Translations under genes and position numbers: made by a program
Shown: positions 23,641 through 36,376 of the stretch, one piece after another
Numbering within the stretch: the first letter of the stretch is position 1
Layout of the letters: each line of letters starts with the position of its first letter
The notes under the pieces: model-generated
Seen by the model: only the letters and a program-made list of their open reading frames with translations
Database searches by the model: none
What the model was told of the DNA's origin: nothing
Assembly: GCA_030386875.1 (NCBI GenBank)
Contig: CM059564.1
Location: 67,227,436 to 67,291,435, forward strand
Source of the DNA: Morinoia aosen
Lineage: Eukaryota > Arthropoda > Malacostraca > Amphipoda > Talitridae
Direction: 5' to 3'
Length of the DNA stretch: 64,000 nucleotides

Positions 23641-26184
23641 TGGAGATGAATGCTGACGAAAGTTCGGTTACCAAATATTAGAATGTATTAGAACATACTG
23701 GAATAATCCTAAAACAATTTTAATGTATGATATCGCGGAAAAATTCGGGTATTGTAAGCTTTTGTTCCCGTACTTATTATACATATTCCTGTATATTTTT
23801 ATTAAATAGGTGGGTTTTTGATATATTATTCACCTTTTTATACTTTTGTTTATATATAGCTCAATTTTAGTAATTGTACGTATTTTAGAAACATGGAATC
23901 TGGCGATTTGATCAATGCGTTGTATTATTTTGTTCCCACTGTATATGAATACATGTATATACGTGTACATATCAAATGACTCGAACTATTATGAAATGCT
24001 AATACTTGAAGGCTCATCTCTTTCTATTACAGCAATATTATTGAAAACGGCATAATTCAGTCAATGAAAATCAATATTCATATACAAAAGGAAAGAATGA
24101 GTAATCGCTTCAGAGACAGGACAAAATGTTAGCAAACAGAAAATTGAGATTAGGAAACGTTTATAAGCAGTTATTAAGCAAAAAATAAAAATCATTCATC
24201 CAAAAAATTTGAACTTTAAAGCAACACTATTTAGTTCAATTCAAAAAAGACAAAGAGTGCACCACGCTTTCAGGCGATCAATAATCAATAATGAGCACTG
24301 TCCAAGATCCCAAACCAGTCGTGAACCATACATTACTACGCAGCTGAACCAAAGCACACCTAATATAACGAATTTTACTCGAGAAATTCACTACTTGTTA
24401 CTCCTTACTACCATGCCTGTACGTATTTAAATACAGCGCACGGTTGGCATGTTAGAATATGTAGGCAAAGAGCATGCACAGAGACAGATCTACAAGAAGG
24501 TCGAGGTGATGCAAGACGCAGAGCACGCCCAGGACTCACCATGGATGAGGTGCACGAGTGCGGACGGCGTGCATGTTTGCCCGTAGCTGAGGTAGTGCGT
24601 GCTGCCTAGTGCAGTGCAACCCAGACAAATTTAGTTAATGGAAAACCCTGAATAGTAATGGAAAAACAGGAAGAGTTTTTCATTTCACTCGTACATCAAT
24701 TCTGAGTCGTTCGATTAATTTGTACTCCTTATTTCAAGGGAAATTTTGATTGCATTAAAAGCATGAAATAAGTTATAATTTCAGTAGGCTTTACCAAACA
24801 CGCACAGGACTACTCTGAGAACTAAAAATTGTTCTTATAATTAGATTTCTACTACTATAGTATTTCGTCGCAAAAATTCCAAGTTCTAAGATTTTTAATA
24901 AAAAAAGTATCGCGAAAAAATCAGTTTGACTAGGCTTAGACCGATGCATGTATCAATGATTAACTTCAAAAAAGAAAAAGAAAATTTTAGCACATTGCAT
25001 CGGACTACTTTACTCGAAAGCAGTTTTCGGTAACACTCCTCGGTCATAGCAGAAAAATTGGAGAAATAATTCGATAAAATATTCAAATAAATGCGAATAA
25101 CACTTAAAAGCACGTTCATTTCTTCAGGTCATTTTCAATACGAGATGTGCGATGTATGTAAATAAGGTAAAATAATGGAGGTAAAACTCCTATAAATTTT
25201 AAAGTCGATTGATGCAGTACATATAAATTGATGTATATCAATTACCGTGTTATGCTGCGTTCCCTGTCACGCTTTATTGCAGATTTGACAACGTGCCAAA
25301 GGAACGACTTGACAGCTGAGGAGAAGGCACATACTCGTATTGTCCAAAGCCTTACTCATGTCTCTAGCAGAAATAGAGAAATAGGGCAGGAAGCAAAATC
25401 ATGAAAGCCGTATGTGAAGAACCATACACCATGGATAGTAAGACAAAAGAAAGAGAAGAAACATAAACCTGAGGCCATCTTAGAACAATCAGAGCATCAA
25501 AAAAAACAGTGGGCAAGAGAGAGGTCGCAATCACTGGGGAAAAAAACTGAGGGCATGAAAGAAGTCCCGAAAGCCTATCTATAGCTGAGGTAGCCTAACA
25601 GTATCCCCTCTGAGGCGTCTGGCTCCATAGCATAGGAAGGAATAACCTCATTAACCTAAACCTATCGCGTATCCTATGTATCTCGAGGTTTTCTTCAATA
25701 CATTACAAGCTGTTTCAAGGTATATTTAAAGTATTCATGGCTTGTGTGCGACATTTTCAGCACTTGCTAAAAAGCGTAACCCATTAGATATCGAAGCATA
25801 ACACATTAATTGAAATAACTTCATACATTCAGAACCAATCGACTAGAAAATTTAAAGAAATTACTTTTAGTAGAAACCTTTGTTGAAGCGCACTTTGACA
25901 CAGTATTTCATGCTGAAAATGTACGGGAGAACCACTTGCAATTAAGAGAGGCTTGCACTCCATTACACACAACTTTGCAGTAACTACTTCCAAATCACGT
26001 GAACCATTGTTAAGAAAGTAACGAAAAATGGCCACAACCTGCGTTAGGGCTTGCGTTCAAGCAGACAGTTTGATCGTGGACAAAACAGAAATCATCCAAC
26101 TTCTAGGCACTAAACGAGTGGGAATTATAAGTGCCTATAATGTAGTTTTGGATTCAGATTCACATCTCAAGAATACATTAGACT
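23641..26184. other. Intergenic, one GC-rich patch, otherwise nothing recognised
   Basis: AT-rich apart from a GC-rich patch at about 24440-24620. On the minus strand that patch holds ATG, 38 bases and a good donor (CATCCATG|gtgagt). No protein family could be named. Confidence 0.3.
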
Positions 26185-26508
26185 AGTCTAAGCCTCCCTA
26201 ATCATTACAGAGGTATTCCAGAGAGGAAGGATGAAAGCATTTCACAATAAAGAAACGCGGAATTTCTGCACAATTGGTGTGTTTCCACACAAGATACCCT
26301 GCGCACAGAAACAGCGAGTTGCGAAGCCAGTTCATGAAACGATAGAAATTGATGAAAAAGAAAGTAAAAAGAGCTGAAAAATTGGACAGCAGTGTACCGA
26401 AAGAAGTACTCAACAAAAAATTATTCTATTTTAACGAAAAGAAGACCTACCAAACTTTCAGGTCGAGACACCAAAGGCACATTGTGCGTCTCACCGTTAT
26501 TTGCATAC
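26185..26508 (-). mobile_element. SINE-A copy j
   Basis: Reverse copy: ctaagcctccctaatc tail side, aagaaacgcggaat, gaaagaagta and agacctaccaaactttcag. The 5' end is diverged. Confidence 0.72.
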
Positions 26509-29500
26509 GTTAAGAAATTATAACCATGGATGTTTGCAACCAGCTGAAGAAACAAACGCATGACAGGCTAGTTTTCTTTGATAATTACTGGAAGCTGATG
26601 GAATTACAAGTGAGTGCAGTGTAAGGAAAGTAAGAATTGTGAAGAATTTGTAAAAAAAAACGTGCTGTTATATACATTATACGAATGATTTTTTCAAGTC
26701 GACATGATGATGAATGAGAGTTGAGACTTGTGGCAAGTCGGTTCGCACCAAAACCTGCCGCGACGACAGATGCGATCAAAGGTTATCCATATAATATCGA
26801 ACCAATCGATGAATAAATTTATCGCATTGCCAGAGACATTTATTAGTAATGAGGTATCAGAAGCTCATACGAACACTCAAGTAAGTTTGAATAATATACA
26901 AAAGGGTCCATTCAAAGCTCTACATACACAAAAATGCAAGTAAGGCCTGACAACCACCACATCGGCACCTCTCCTTATGAACATACATAAGTCGTGAGCA
27001 CATGCTCTAATATCATACAAGATCGAAGTACACAACTCAAAACTAGAACAGGTACGAATAAAAACTGATCTTCCAACACTACCAACATTGACGAATACAT
27101 TTGAAGGCAAAATATTTTAACATTTAATAAAGCATTATTTACCTTTATCTGCTGTGTTGCTATACAGGGTAACTTTGTTAGAGATATTCCGACATCCAAT
27201 CCACTGAACTGTATTCGAATGTAGTTCAAGGCTGTGGGTGGGAAATGACGGCGAATTTGAGAGGAAAAAGAGAAAATAAACGTAACACAACAATTTTCCC
27301 TCCAAACAACCAAACTCAACTAGATGTATTAAGGCTGCTGTGAACCGCTCAGGAAATAGCTGAGTGAAGTATGATGACGGCAAAAGGTGACAAATTCACA
27401 CTAAAAGTCCAGGTGACAGCGAAATGCTCGACCTTAAAATTGCTAAAACGAAATTAGGACGTCTCTAGCTTCGGAATGCTCGAGCCGAACGAACTTTAAT
27501 GTGATGATAATATTCTTAAAATTTGTAATGCGTTCGAGTTTGAAATTTACCGTGAAAATTATCAGGAAATTTGACATCAATTTTTCATAATCCTTCACCA
27601 AACGTAACCGCCTCTAATAAGTCAACATCTGAATGATATTTTTACATGTTACGTCACTAAAATGTGCTATCTGGCTTCAACTCGCTTCAAAATCGGGAAG
27701 TTATAAAACGTCCATTAGCAATACAACCCACACATGAGACCCAAGTATTTATTTGCAACAATACAACTCACACATGAGACCCAAGTGTTCATTTGCAGGG
27801 ACTTTTTTCTAGGTCGATATTTTCAAGAAAACAAATTTATTTGTCTGCGTAATTAGCTAAAACTCCCTGTAACGTCTGATCCTTCCATTTACTCGAAAGA
27901 GCAATCGACCACATGGTAATACAAAGTGCTGTGATCGTTGGAGCCGAGACACAACCCTATCGGCTATAAAGATAACATCGCAGACCAGCAGCGATGTTGC
28001 TACTTGACCTGAAGAGCAATCTTACGACCGCGCTCGTGCAACGTCACAGTAATGGAAACCATCTCAAAATTGCGTTCAGTAATTAATCGTAAATAAATTA
28101 CTTGCATCAGGAGTTGAATTAACACGTCCTATAGTACAATGAACAATAATGGTATAACTAATTCAATCAAGAAACTAATTTAACATCTTAATTAAAACCT
28201 CATGACAGCAACATAATCAGTCATTATTAATTACGGTCAGCTCAATTACGTACCATTTGCGTGCCCACGTGTTCTACTCCAACATTTATGGTCAAATTAG
28301 ACAATATTCACAAAAGATAGAGTTCAAAAAAAGCTTTCGAATTCAATCAAATACAGTAGAGGGTTGGGAATTCATGACGTGCAATATTCAGTGGCGACAT
28401 TCAGTGTGATGAAAATAACCAATACGGCATGCAACCCACACCTCAAAATGATAAGCGTCGTGTAGGCATCAACAGACTTGGGGAAGACAAGAAACAAGAC
28501 ACGAAACATTTTTACATGTAAGTAAAAATCCCATGACAACTGCAAAGGTTGGTCGACGTCTTACGAAGCCGGTGTTCTGAGAAATTGCTAAACCTTGACA
28601 CCAAACAGAGTGTGTTTAGGCATCTTTATTAACAATCGCAAACACACAAGCATGATGAACCAAATACTACACAACTCACATTCAAGAACAGATATATTGA
28701 AAGACCTCAAAAGAAAGCACTTCGGAATGACCAGAGAAATTCTAATGGTACTGCAACAAACAAAAATATTAAGTATGTAATGGAATTTGACATTAATGAA
28801 ACGAATCATATCCATTCGCTCAATAATAAATTTACGTAACAGTTATTGGGATGTTGAAAACAACTTACAGATACTTTCGACGCTGAATCTTGTTTTCCAA
28901 CAACAAACTCACAAATCAGCCCATCAATACAATAAAGATTACGTAATAAGTATCAAACTGATACTTTAACACATTTCCCGCGAAGTGACCCATCGGTGGT
29001 CACTTAGGTGATTTTCATAGTGCTGCTGACCCACTTGCCGTCACTAACTCATTTTTAAAAAAATGCTCAATGAAAAAGCCCAATCCAGTTTATGTTTGCT
29101 ATTTTCAAAGTTGATTGCCACAATTGACTTTAAAATTGAATTGAATATTGAACTTCAGTTTGACCCATCGCAATCAACGTGTTAATTCACTGCGAAGTTT
29201 TACACGTAATTTCAGTAGTAGAATCACTATTTATAAACTTCTTGCAATACCATTCTGAATTGTTGGTGGTACCAGCAGTCCATCAAACATAATAAAATAA
29301 AATGAAAAGAAATGCAATATCCCACAGCAAGAAGGACTTTGGTCTCACTTTGTAGGTCGGGTGGGATGGCATACACACTAACACAAAGATATCAAGTAGA
29401 AAATAGGTAGAAACTTTCATTTTTTACGCAATAGTGATGTTTAAGGACCATTTCAAACGTACCCGGCATTAGGCAAGTCTTTGATTAAGTTACGCATAGT

Positions 29501-29839
29501 CCATCGATAGAACAAGTCATACTCCACCAGATTTTTGTAGCGAATATCACTAGGCAAACGTAACACCAAAAATAATTCTGACTAGTCTAACGCTAAGTAG
29601 CGATGTACACCCGCGACAGTGTTTTCTTACCACGGTCAACTTGAGCTTATTTACCAGATGGTTATTAGGCTAAATCAAGTGAATAAATGGGAAAAATGAA
29701 ATATAGATGTTTTCTATCGAGAAGTTACCAGGCTCGAACATCAGGGCTGAACCTAAGAAGCTGCGCTAGTGCGCTCATGTCATATTAGCAACGACTACCA
29801 ACACCAATAAATTAAGTTGGTTTTCCAATAAGTTGGAAA
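26509..29839. other. Intergenic, nothing recognised apart from a short tandem duplication
   Basis: No coding family or mobile element was recognised in this stretch apart from the 40-bp duplication at 27719-27798. Confidence 0.35.
27719..27798. repeat. 40-bp tandem duplication
   Basis: Two adjacent 40-base units beginning caatacaac(c/t)cacacatg and sharing agacccaagt. They differ at a few positions. Confidence 0.85.
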
Positions 29840-30172
29840 GCCTTCCTAACCACAAAAGGAAGAGGTTCCCAGGAGAGGAAGGCACCATTTAGTTTGAAAT
29901 TAAGGGAATGGGGAATCTATGAACAAAGTGTGCCCCCACACCTGGCGCACAGGAACAGCAAGAGGAAAGTTTATGAACAAGATAAGAGGTGAAAAGAAAA
30001 TTTTAAGCGCTGAAAAAAGACAGCAGAGAATAGAAAATAAGATGGCCAGGACAAAACAAAGCACATCCTATTTCAAGGTATGAAAGGCCTATCCAACCTT
30101 CATCGCAGAACCTCATATCTTCATCCTTGGAGCGCTTATTCTCACGAAAGATAGAGCAGTTGTACTCCTCGG
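29840..30172 (-). mobile_element. SINE-A copy k
   Basis: Reverse copy: aaagccttcctaaccaca tail side, ggcaccatttag, gggaatctatg and gcgcttattctcacg, with the 5' end at tactcctcgga. Confidence 0.75.
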
Positions 30173-33100
30173 ATGGACTGCCAAAACTTAGTAAAAATCG
30201 ATACTAATAAGGAATCATTGGACCTCAACACTTCAACACACAATTCGTGAATATAGAAAAATGTGCAGATAGATTCTGCACCGAGCAATGCTTACACATC
30301 ATCTGATATGCGTCCTGACATTACCACTATCTCCCGCACTCAACGATTTCCTGTACACGTACTTACCAGTGTACACGGTCAAGCGAGCATAACAAGCGAA
30401 GTGGTAAAATACACCGACTGGGATTAAATGGTGAGAGGAAGAAGAATAAATAGCTGTCCACACGGTTGATGACCTCGTGCATGCCTTTCACGCTCAGCAG
30501 TACTCACAGGTATTCAGTACCGCAGTCGGTATTTGATAGTATACGAGTACTGAATATAGATAGTATACTGAATAAATATACGAGTATATTTGATAGTATC
30601 GTAAACATCATACTAACGTGAATGGATCTGCTAGCTACTCCTGTGCACTATACCTACAATTACTATACATTTGCACGTGAGAGGCAGACTTCAAAGAATC
30701 TAGACCACGCAGTTAAGTAGTCGCAAGAACGTTTCGTAACCCAAAAGAACAACTTTCTTTGCAAGTAACTGATTCTAACGTCAGTAGCTCCAGCATCGCA
30801 TCAGTACAGTGAGTTAGCGCACATGTGACAATGAGAAAATATTTCTCCAGAGCGCGAGTATTGTTTGGCTTTGGCTAAAATTACATAAGCTGATCAATTC
30901 TCCTCTCGTTAACTGTTACCGATACAATCGTTATTTTGTGCGCTTCAGTATAATATAAAGTAAAAATTTAACTCATCCATAATAATTTGGGAATTTCCAC
31001 CCACCAGAAATATAACTCGGGATTCGCCGCCATCCACACCTGTGTTTCCTGACTCTTGCAAAAAAAAAACTTGCAGGCAAGCGCAAGTGTGCACCAACGA
31101 AACGAAATCAATAGAACGTTTAGCTCGGCAGAACACAAAACCCACTTTCGTAGGCGTTCGTGAGGACGAATTTCAAAAACAGAAATTCAACGGCTCCGTA
31201 ACATTGCGGTCTTAGAAACGCCACAATTACTTGAGCTAAAGTTTACTTGCTTAAGGAGTTTAAAATGGGTTTTGCTAACTTGTCCATTCACTTGGCATCT
31301 CAATGTTTAGGAAAACACATTTCACTCAATAGCGGATACTGCACAATGCAGTCCGGAAAAATTTCACATTTATACTTTCCATTTAAAACTCATTGGTTTT
31401 TGCACATTGCCTATGTTCGCACACAAGTAAAAATTTTTTTCAACTTCACACTCACCGAATGATCGAACCACAAAAAAATCCATTCATCAAATGATATACT
31501 TTGCTTTCCGCATATACGCACGAGAACTTTCCCTAACTAAATGATCCCTCCAAATTCTGAAATTCTTCCCAGTTTACGAAACGCAACACACGCAATATAA
31601 TAATGCTGAACGAAATTCACTACACATAAATACAGATATGGTCTGCACACGACTACCTTGGTGTCACATTATTTATCGACTCGTACATTTAACAAAAAAG
31701 GGATCAGAGCGAATTGAGCCATTGTCATATATTAAGTTTGGTACTGGATTCCTTTTGTTCAAGTATTAAGTAGAGTTACATTAGGTGATGTTGCTTTTGA
31801 GAGAAAATATTAAGGAAATATTGTATAATATTTAGCATTAAATCGAACGCCCGTTAAAACAAGTGCACATTTTATCCCTGGGATAATTAAAGTAGCAGAA
31901 GAAATCACTGACGAAAACAAAACTTGAACTTGGCTGCAGTAATATATTTCGTCAGAATACATTCAGAACAACACAGAGGAAAAAGGTACAGAAATCATTC
32001 AGCTTTCATGAAAAGTCAGAGACAAATGAAAGAAGTGTTCTGAAAGAAGAACCAGAACCCTTAATGTGGACACCGCCACTCCGAAGCAGACCTTACACTA
32101 CATGCAGGTCACGAGAGCAGCACCGTAACCGCGTCATCCTGATATGCAAACCAGCAGCACAGCCGGAACAACCGTGCAACCAACGCAACGCCCCTCCACC
32201 GACCGAACCAGAAGCTTCGTATGGTAGCTACACAAATCAGCATTCGAAGCAGTAAACCAAGTTAGAAATCAGTGGCAAGCCGCATTCACACAAGAATTGG
32301 GTTAGGTCTTAAGAACACAAGCAGAGAAACTTCGTTAGTCGTTAGTGAGAATAAAGTTTGTATTAGTATCAAGAAGTGAGCTAGTACGCATGAAAAATAT
32401 ATTTACCTAGAGCAGCCCCTGGTTACTGCGGTCGAGCTGAGGAGACGAGTTTCAGGATTGTGGTGATGTGTAGCCAGAGAAGCAGACGCTCCAGGTGACA
32501 GTAAGGAAGTGTCACGAGGCATACAAGAAGGCAGGCACGAACACAGCCTCATTCAATAACCGAACTTCCCGTGAGTGAAGCCAGGCGGTTTTTTAGTCCC
32601 ATTATACCGAGGAGCAAGGATTAACAGGAAAGCTTATCTATTGAGGGTGACGCTGCGTTAATCGTTTTCTAGAACACAAATATAAGAACGCATCAATAAT
32701 GTTCGAAGTATTATATGCAATAGAAAGTTTTACCTACCAACAAATATAAAAACATAAGTCCTGCGAGAAATCCCTATTGAGATAAATTATTTCTTCGTTC
32801 TTTATCGTAATTTTCAAATCATTCTCAAATATGATAATTTTGAACAAGACCGGGAGCACGGATACAGGAATCTTGTATATATTAATTATATAACATAAAA
32901 TTAGATTCATATAATTGTTCAATAATTCAACGAAACACGAATTGAAGGATATTACGGGCAAGACAAGGGAGTCTGCGTGGGTTACATCTATGACAATTAT
33001 AACGTTGCTAGTTTAGGAAAAACCAGACACCAAAAGTGCCAATATGAACGGCTCAAATCAGTTTCGACTGAAGAACTACTGCATGACACAATAAGAGCAT

Positions 33101-34954
33101 CGGTTTCATACTATCAAACGGTAGACTGCGTATTAGACCACACACAACCCAGAAATTCCCTCAAGAGTTATGAAAATACTTCAAAAATCAATACAGCACA
33201 CATAACACTTGAAGACTTGGGGTACTTCCGATGCAAGTGTTTTGCATCGTATGACGATTAAATGAAGTTTTACCCAAATTGGGGAACGAATGCTATTAAC
33301 GTCACACCTGATGCAGGAGTGGACAGGGCTAACAAGCCACTCCTGAAACGCTTGGGCAGCAGTTAGCATGCATGCTGTAATTACGCTTAAATCCTCGGCT
33401 ATGAACAGAGAATGTTAATATCAAACTTTACTCAGCAGTAAATGAGTTGGAAAACGGTAAAGCTTAATAAAAAATTTCCACTGGCCAAAATATGAAATTG
33501 AAGCTTCTCCTAGTGAGGCATAAAATAAAGCAAATAAAATAGGTAATATAAACCATTTTTGAATAGTTCAAATACAGACAATTACGTGGTCCGAATTTCT
33601 CACGAGAAAAGTAAATTCGATTGGATAGTAACAGTATTACTTTTCAATCAGGTAATTAAATCTTTTGCAAAAACGAAAAGTTCATAATCTTGAATGAAAA
33701 TTTTCTCATCGTATCTTTTTACCTTTTCAAGTAAGTTTTAATGACGCATTACAACACATACTTCATTATTATAAAAAGAGAATCGAGTTTTTTATTAGCA
33801 TTCTACGCTTTAAATCCAAAAGTAACAGAAAGTCGGATCACGTCACTCGGTCACATCAAAAGGAAGGAAAGTTACAACTTCAGTCGACCATGACCAACGG
33901 GACCGATAAGAGTGAAATACTATCACTGTGGGGAGATTTTCCAAACCTACAATGGAGGGCAAGAACGAGCAACATCTGAGAGCAGCAGCATGGCTGTGGC
34001 GTGCGGGGCTGCAGCGAAACTAGCACAGGACCGTCTCTCTCAAGAACTGCACCAGCAACAAGCATGGAAGTGCTCTAAAGCCTCGTTTCCCTGAACAACT
34101 GACATTGTTCAGGCAGGCACCGCAAAGCATATATCCAGAATTTACGATGTCAAACCAAGCGTTCTGATGACGAAGCCTGGGCTTCAATTTGTGTATTGAA
34201 TTAAGCAGCCAACAAAACTTGGTGCGGCTAAAGAACAATACTGAGCAGCACTTCGGGCTTCAGGCTCTTCCCATCTTTGTCACCGGGATCACACCCACGT
34301 AACAGGTAACTGCTGTACGGAACTGGAGCGCTCGCCAATATATTATGCGGAAGATTTTATACACAAGATCAATGAATGGACTTCTAACACGTAAATGTTT
34401 GAAAGTTCATCTCAGCAATAAATAGGGATGTAGCATGACGCAAATTCAATTCCGTTATTTTTGAAATTTATGTTCAGTTCACAACAGCACACCCATCATG
34501 TGGGCTTCAAGGCTAGTCTTTGAGAATCCCCAACACGTCAACTAAACTTTAGCTTGAGTTGCTCCACTAGCAAAAATAGAATAATAAATATTGAAAAAAG
34601 GTATTGTCTTACAGGAATCAAGGCAAAGAAGAATACCATTTGCTTTTAAAAATTAACGTTGTTTTAAAAAGGATGATAGACCTGCACTAATTTTTGCAGT
34701 CACACATAGAAACGAAGATGTTACAAACACAAATTCAAATAAGTATAAAATATTTTAGGTAATTATTATAATTATTACTACTCGTATTATTATTATAGCA
34801 CATTATAAATTTAAGAGCACTATCCAGTGGGCATTACCAAGCAAAAGAAAGAAGCTAGGGAGTACACTAGTGGTAAGGGCTAAAGTCTGAGTATTGTCAC
34901 GAGCACGGTCCTAGTGCTAGATGGCAAAGTTGTCTAAGCGGTGTCGGCAAGTAG
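30173..34954. other. Downstream region of EPT1, nothing firmly recognised
   Basis: The EPT1 3' UTR should start at 34954 and run leftwards; its end is not clear because no AATAAA stands out on the minus strand. Mildly GC-rich frames at 32064-32255 (+) and 33880-34065 (-) match no family I know. Confidence 0.35.
34757..34799. repeat. ATT-rich low-complexity tract
   Basis: Irregular ATTATT runs in the presumed EPT1 3' UTR. Confidence 0.6.
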
Positions 34955-35017
34955 TCAATCTATGCGGTCCTTGATCGAGAAACACTGGATGTGGAAGTGG
35001 TCACACATCTGGCGGAC
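34955..35017 (-). CDS. EPT1: EPT1 last exon, version B (ends ...KDRID, TGA)
   Basis: Reads VRQMCDHFHIQCFSIKDRID then TGA at 34955-34957. The acceptor is gtctccag and the exon is in phase 0 with exon 6. It is a tandem duplicate of version A. Third-codon changes (for example CGC/CGG, TCG/TCA, GAC/GAT) exceed the amino-acid changes, which suggests both are under protein-level constraint. Reading through the TGA would add seven codons (LLADTA and a TAG). Vertebrate SELENOI has selenocysteine close to this position, so the TGA deserves a check. I saw no convincing SECIS hairpin in the 300 bases beyond it. Confidence 0.87.
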   Translation of the reverse strand, partial: VRQMCDHFHIQCFSIKDRID

Positions 35018-35148
35018 CTGGAGACACAACAGAGAAAACAAGGATTTAGTGTCGAGCACAACGCCCGGTCGAAGTAACATGTCTCACCCCAATCAATGAA
35101 TGATACGCCACACATGAATCAAACGGCTCAAAACTGGGTTAAAGAAAA

Positions 35149-35214
35149 CTATGAAAAGATACGATCCTTGATTGAGAAACACAGGATGTGGAAGTGAGAG
35201 CACATCTGCCGGAC
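35149..35214 (-). CDS. EPT1: EPT1 last exon, version A (ends ...KDRIFS, TAG)
   Basis: Reads VRQMCSHFHILCFSIKDRIF then S and TAG. The acceptor is ctccacag and the exon is in phase 0 with exon 6. It corresponds to the vertebrate tail V-x-Q-x-x-x-H-F-x-I-x-x-F-S. It is the first of two tandem versions met by the transcript; 131 bases separate it from version B. The two differ at a few residues (CSHFHIL versus CDHFHIQ) and at the extreme C-terminus. Confidence 0.88.
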   Translation of the reverse strand, partial: VRQMCSHFHILCFSIKDRIFS

Positions 35215-35439
35215 CTGTGGAGATGATAGAAACGATATGAACTTGATTCGTTCACCTGGTGACAAAAGAGCTTTGATGGTTCATTACAGGTTAAATTAAA
35301 TTCACGATCTATTCTGAGTTAAGAGGATGAATACAGCCTTAGAAGAGAGTAATTTTCAGTTAGAATTTTGAACTTGGCTTCCGATAAGCATGGTGTATTG
35401 TAACAGAAAAATCTAACAAACGAAAGAAATAAAATTTTA

Positions 35440-36110
35440 CCCGAACAAACTACATGAAAGACTTCTTTGCACAACGCAATTTCAACCCCATTTAACTATC
35501 CTGTCTTTGGCCAATCTCTGACATTCCTTCCACCCACCTCTGACTTAATTTTCTTCAACCAACCAGCCCTCCTTCATTCTGACCATACGATCAAACCCCT
35601 TCAACACACAGAAGTCTTCTCTTCTTGTTAGCTCTCTAGTGGGCTAGAGTCTTATCCAGTCTTACTCACATCTTCATCTCACAGCATCTCAACCACATTC
35701 AGCCAACTCCTACCAGCTACTTTTAAGCCCCCCATTTCAGATCCATACAACAATATATCATCACAACAACGCTTTCGTACAACTTCCTTTCAGCATTATT
35801 ATTCAGGCACCTATTCCTAAAAACCACTTCCAAATCTTGTAACACTTAGTACCATTTTCTTCCCTAAGTTCTTACCTCTTCATCTAATCCACTATTGGTG
35901 GCTACACTTGCTCCCAAATACGCAAAACAACTAACTCATCTAACACCTCCTTATCCAAGCTTAAATTATTTTCACTCACTTCTCCGATACTTCAATTGCA
36001 GGGCCCAAGTAGAACACTACAAGTATTAGAGTCAAGACCTTTCACTTCTAAACTCTAGCTGAATTCTAATAGAAAATTCAGAAGCAATCCATGTCCCCCT
36101 TGGGCTGCAT
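35440..36110 (-). pseudogene. LINE reverse-transcriptase C-terminal fragment, decayed
   Basis: On the minus strand it contains a CCDDILLYGSEMG-like peptide, equivalent to the YGAESW block after the RT domain of RTE-like LINEs (compare YGAESWGLRA in the intact ORF at 36381-38111). Stops and frameshifts break it. It lies in the last EPT1 intron next to foldback A copy 2. Confidence 0.5.
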
Positions 36111-36376
36111 CAAACCTTACATACAATATTTCTATTTGAGTAAACCCTAGAACTATGAAAAGCATTACACATACAAGTAGTACCAGAATGATGGTAAAAA
36201 CAAGTAGTGATGTACCGATGTATCGGTATCGGCAGTATCGGCCATTTTTAGTGGTATCGGTATCGGTAAATTCGGCCGATACTTTCCAATAATACGTATT
36301 TTATTATTAAAATGAAGGTCATAAATCATGAAAGTGAAAGTATGCAACCTAATAATACCCATTGTGTGTTTATTTA

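Noticed and set aside
32064..32255. Proline/glutamine-rich 63-codon frame as a retroelement gag
   Set aside because: No zinc knuckle or neighbouring pol, and the frame is short; support is insufficient.
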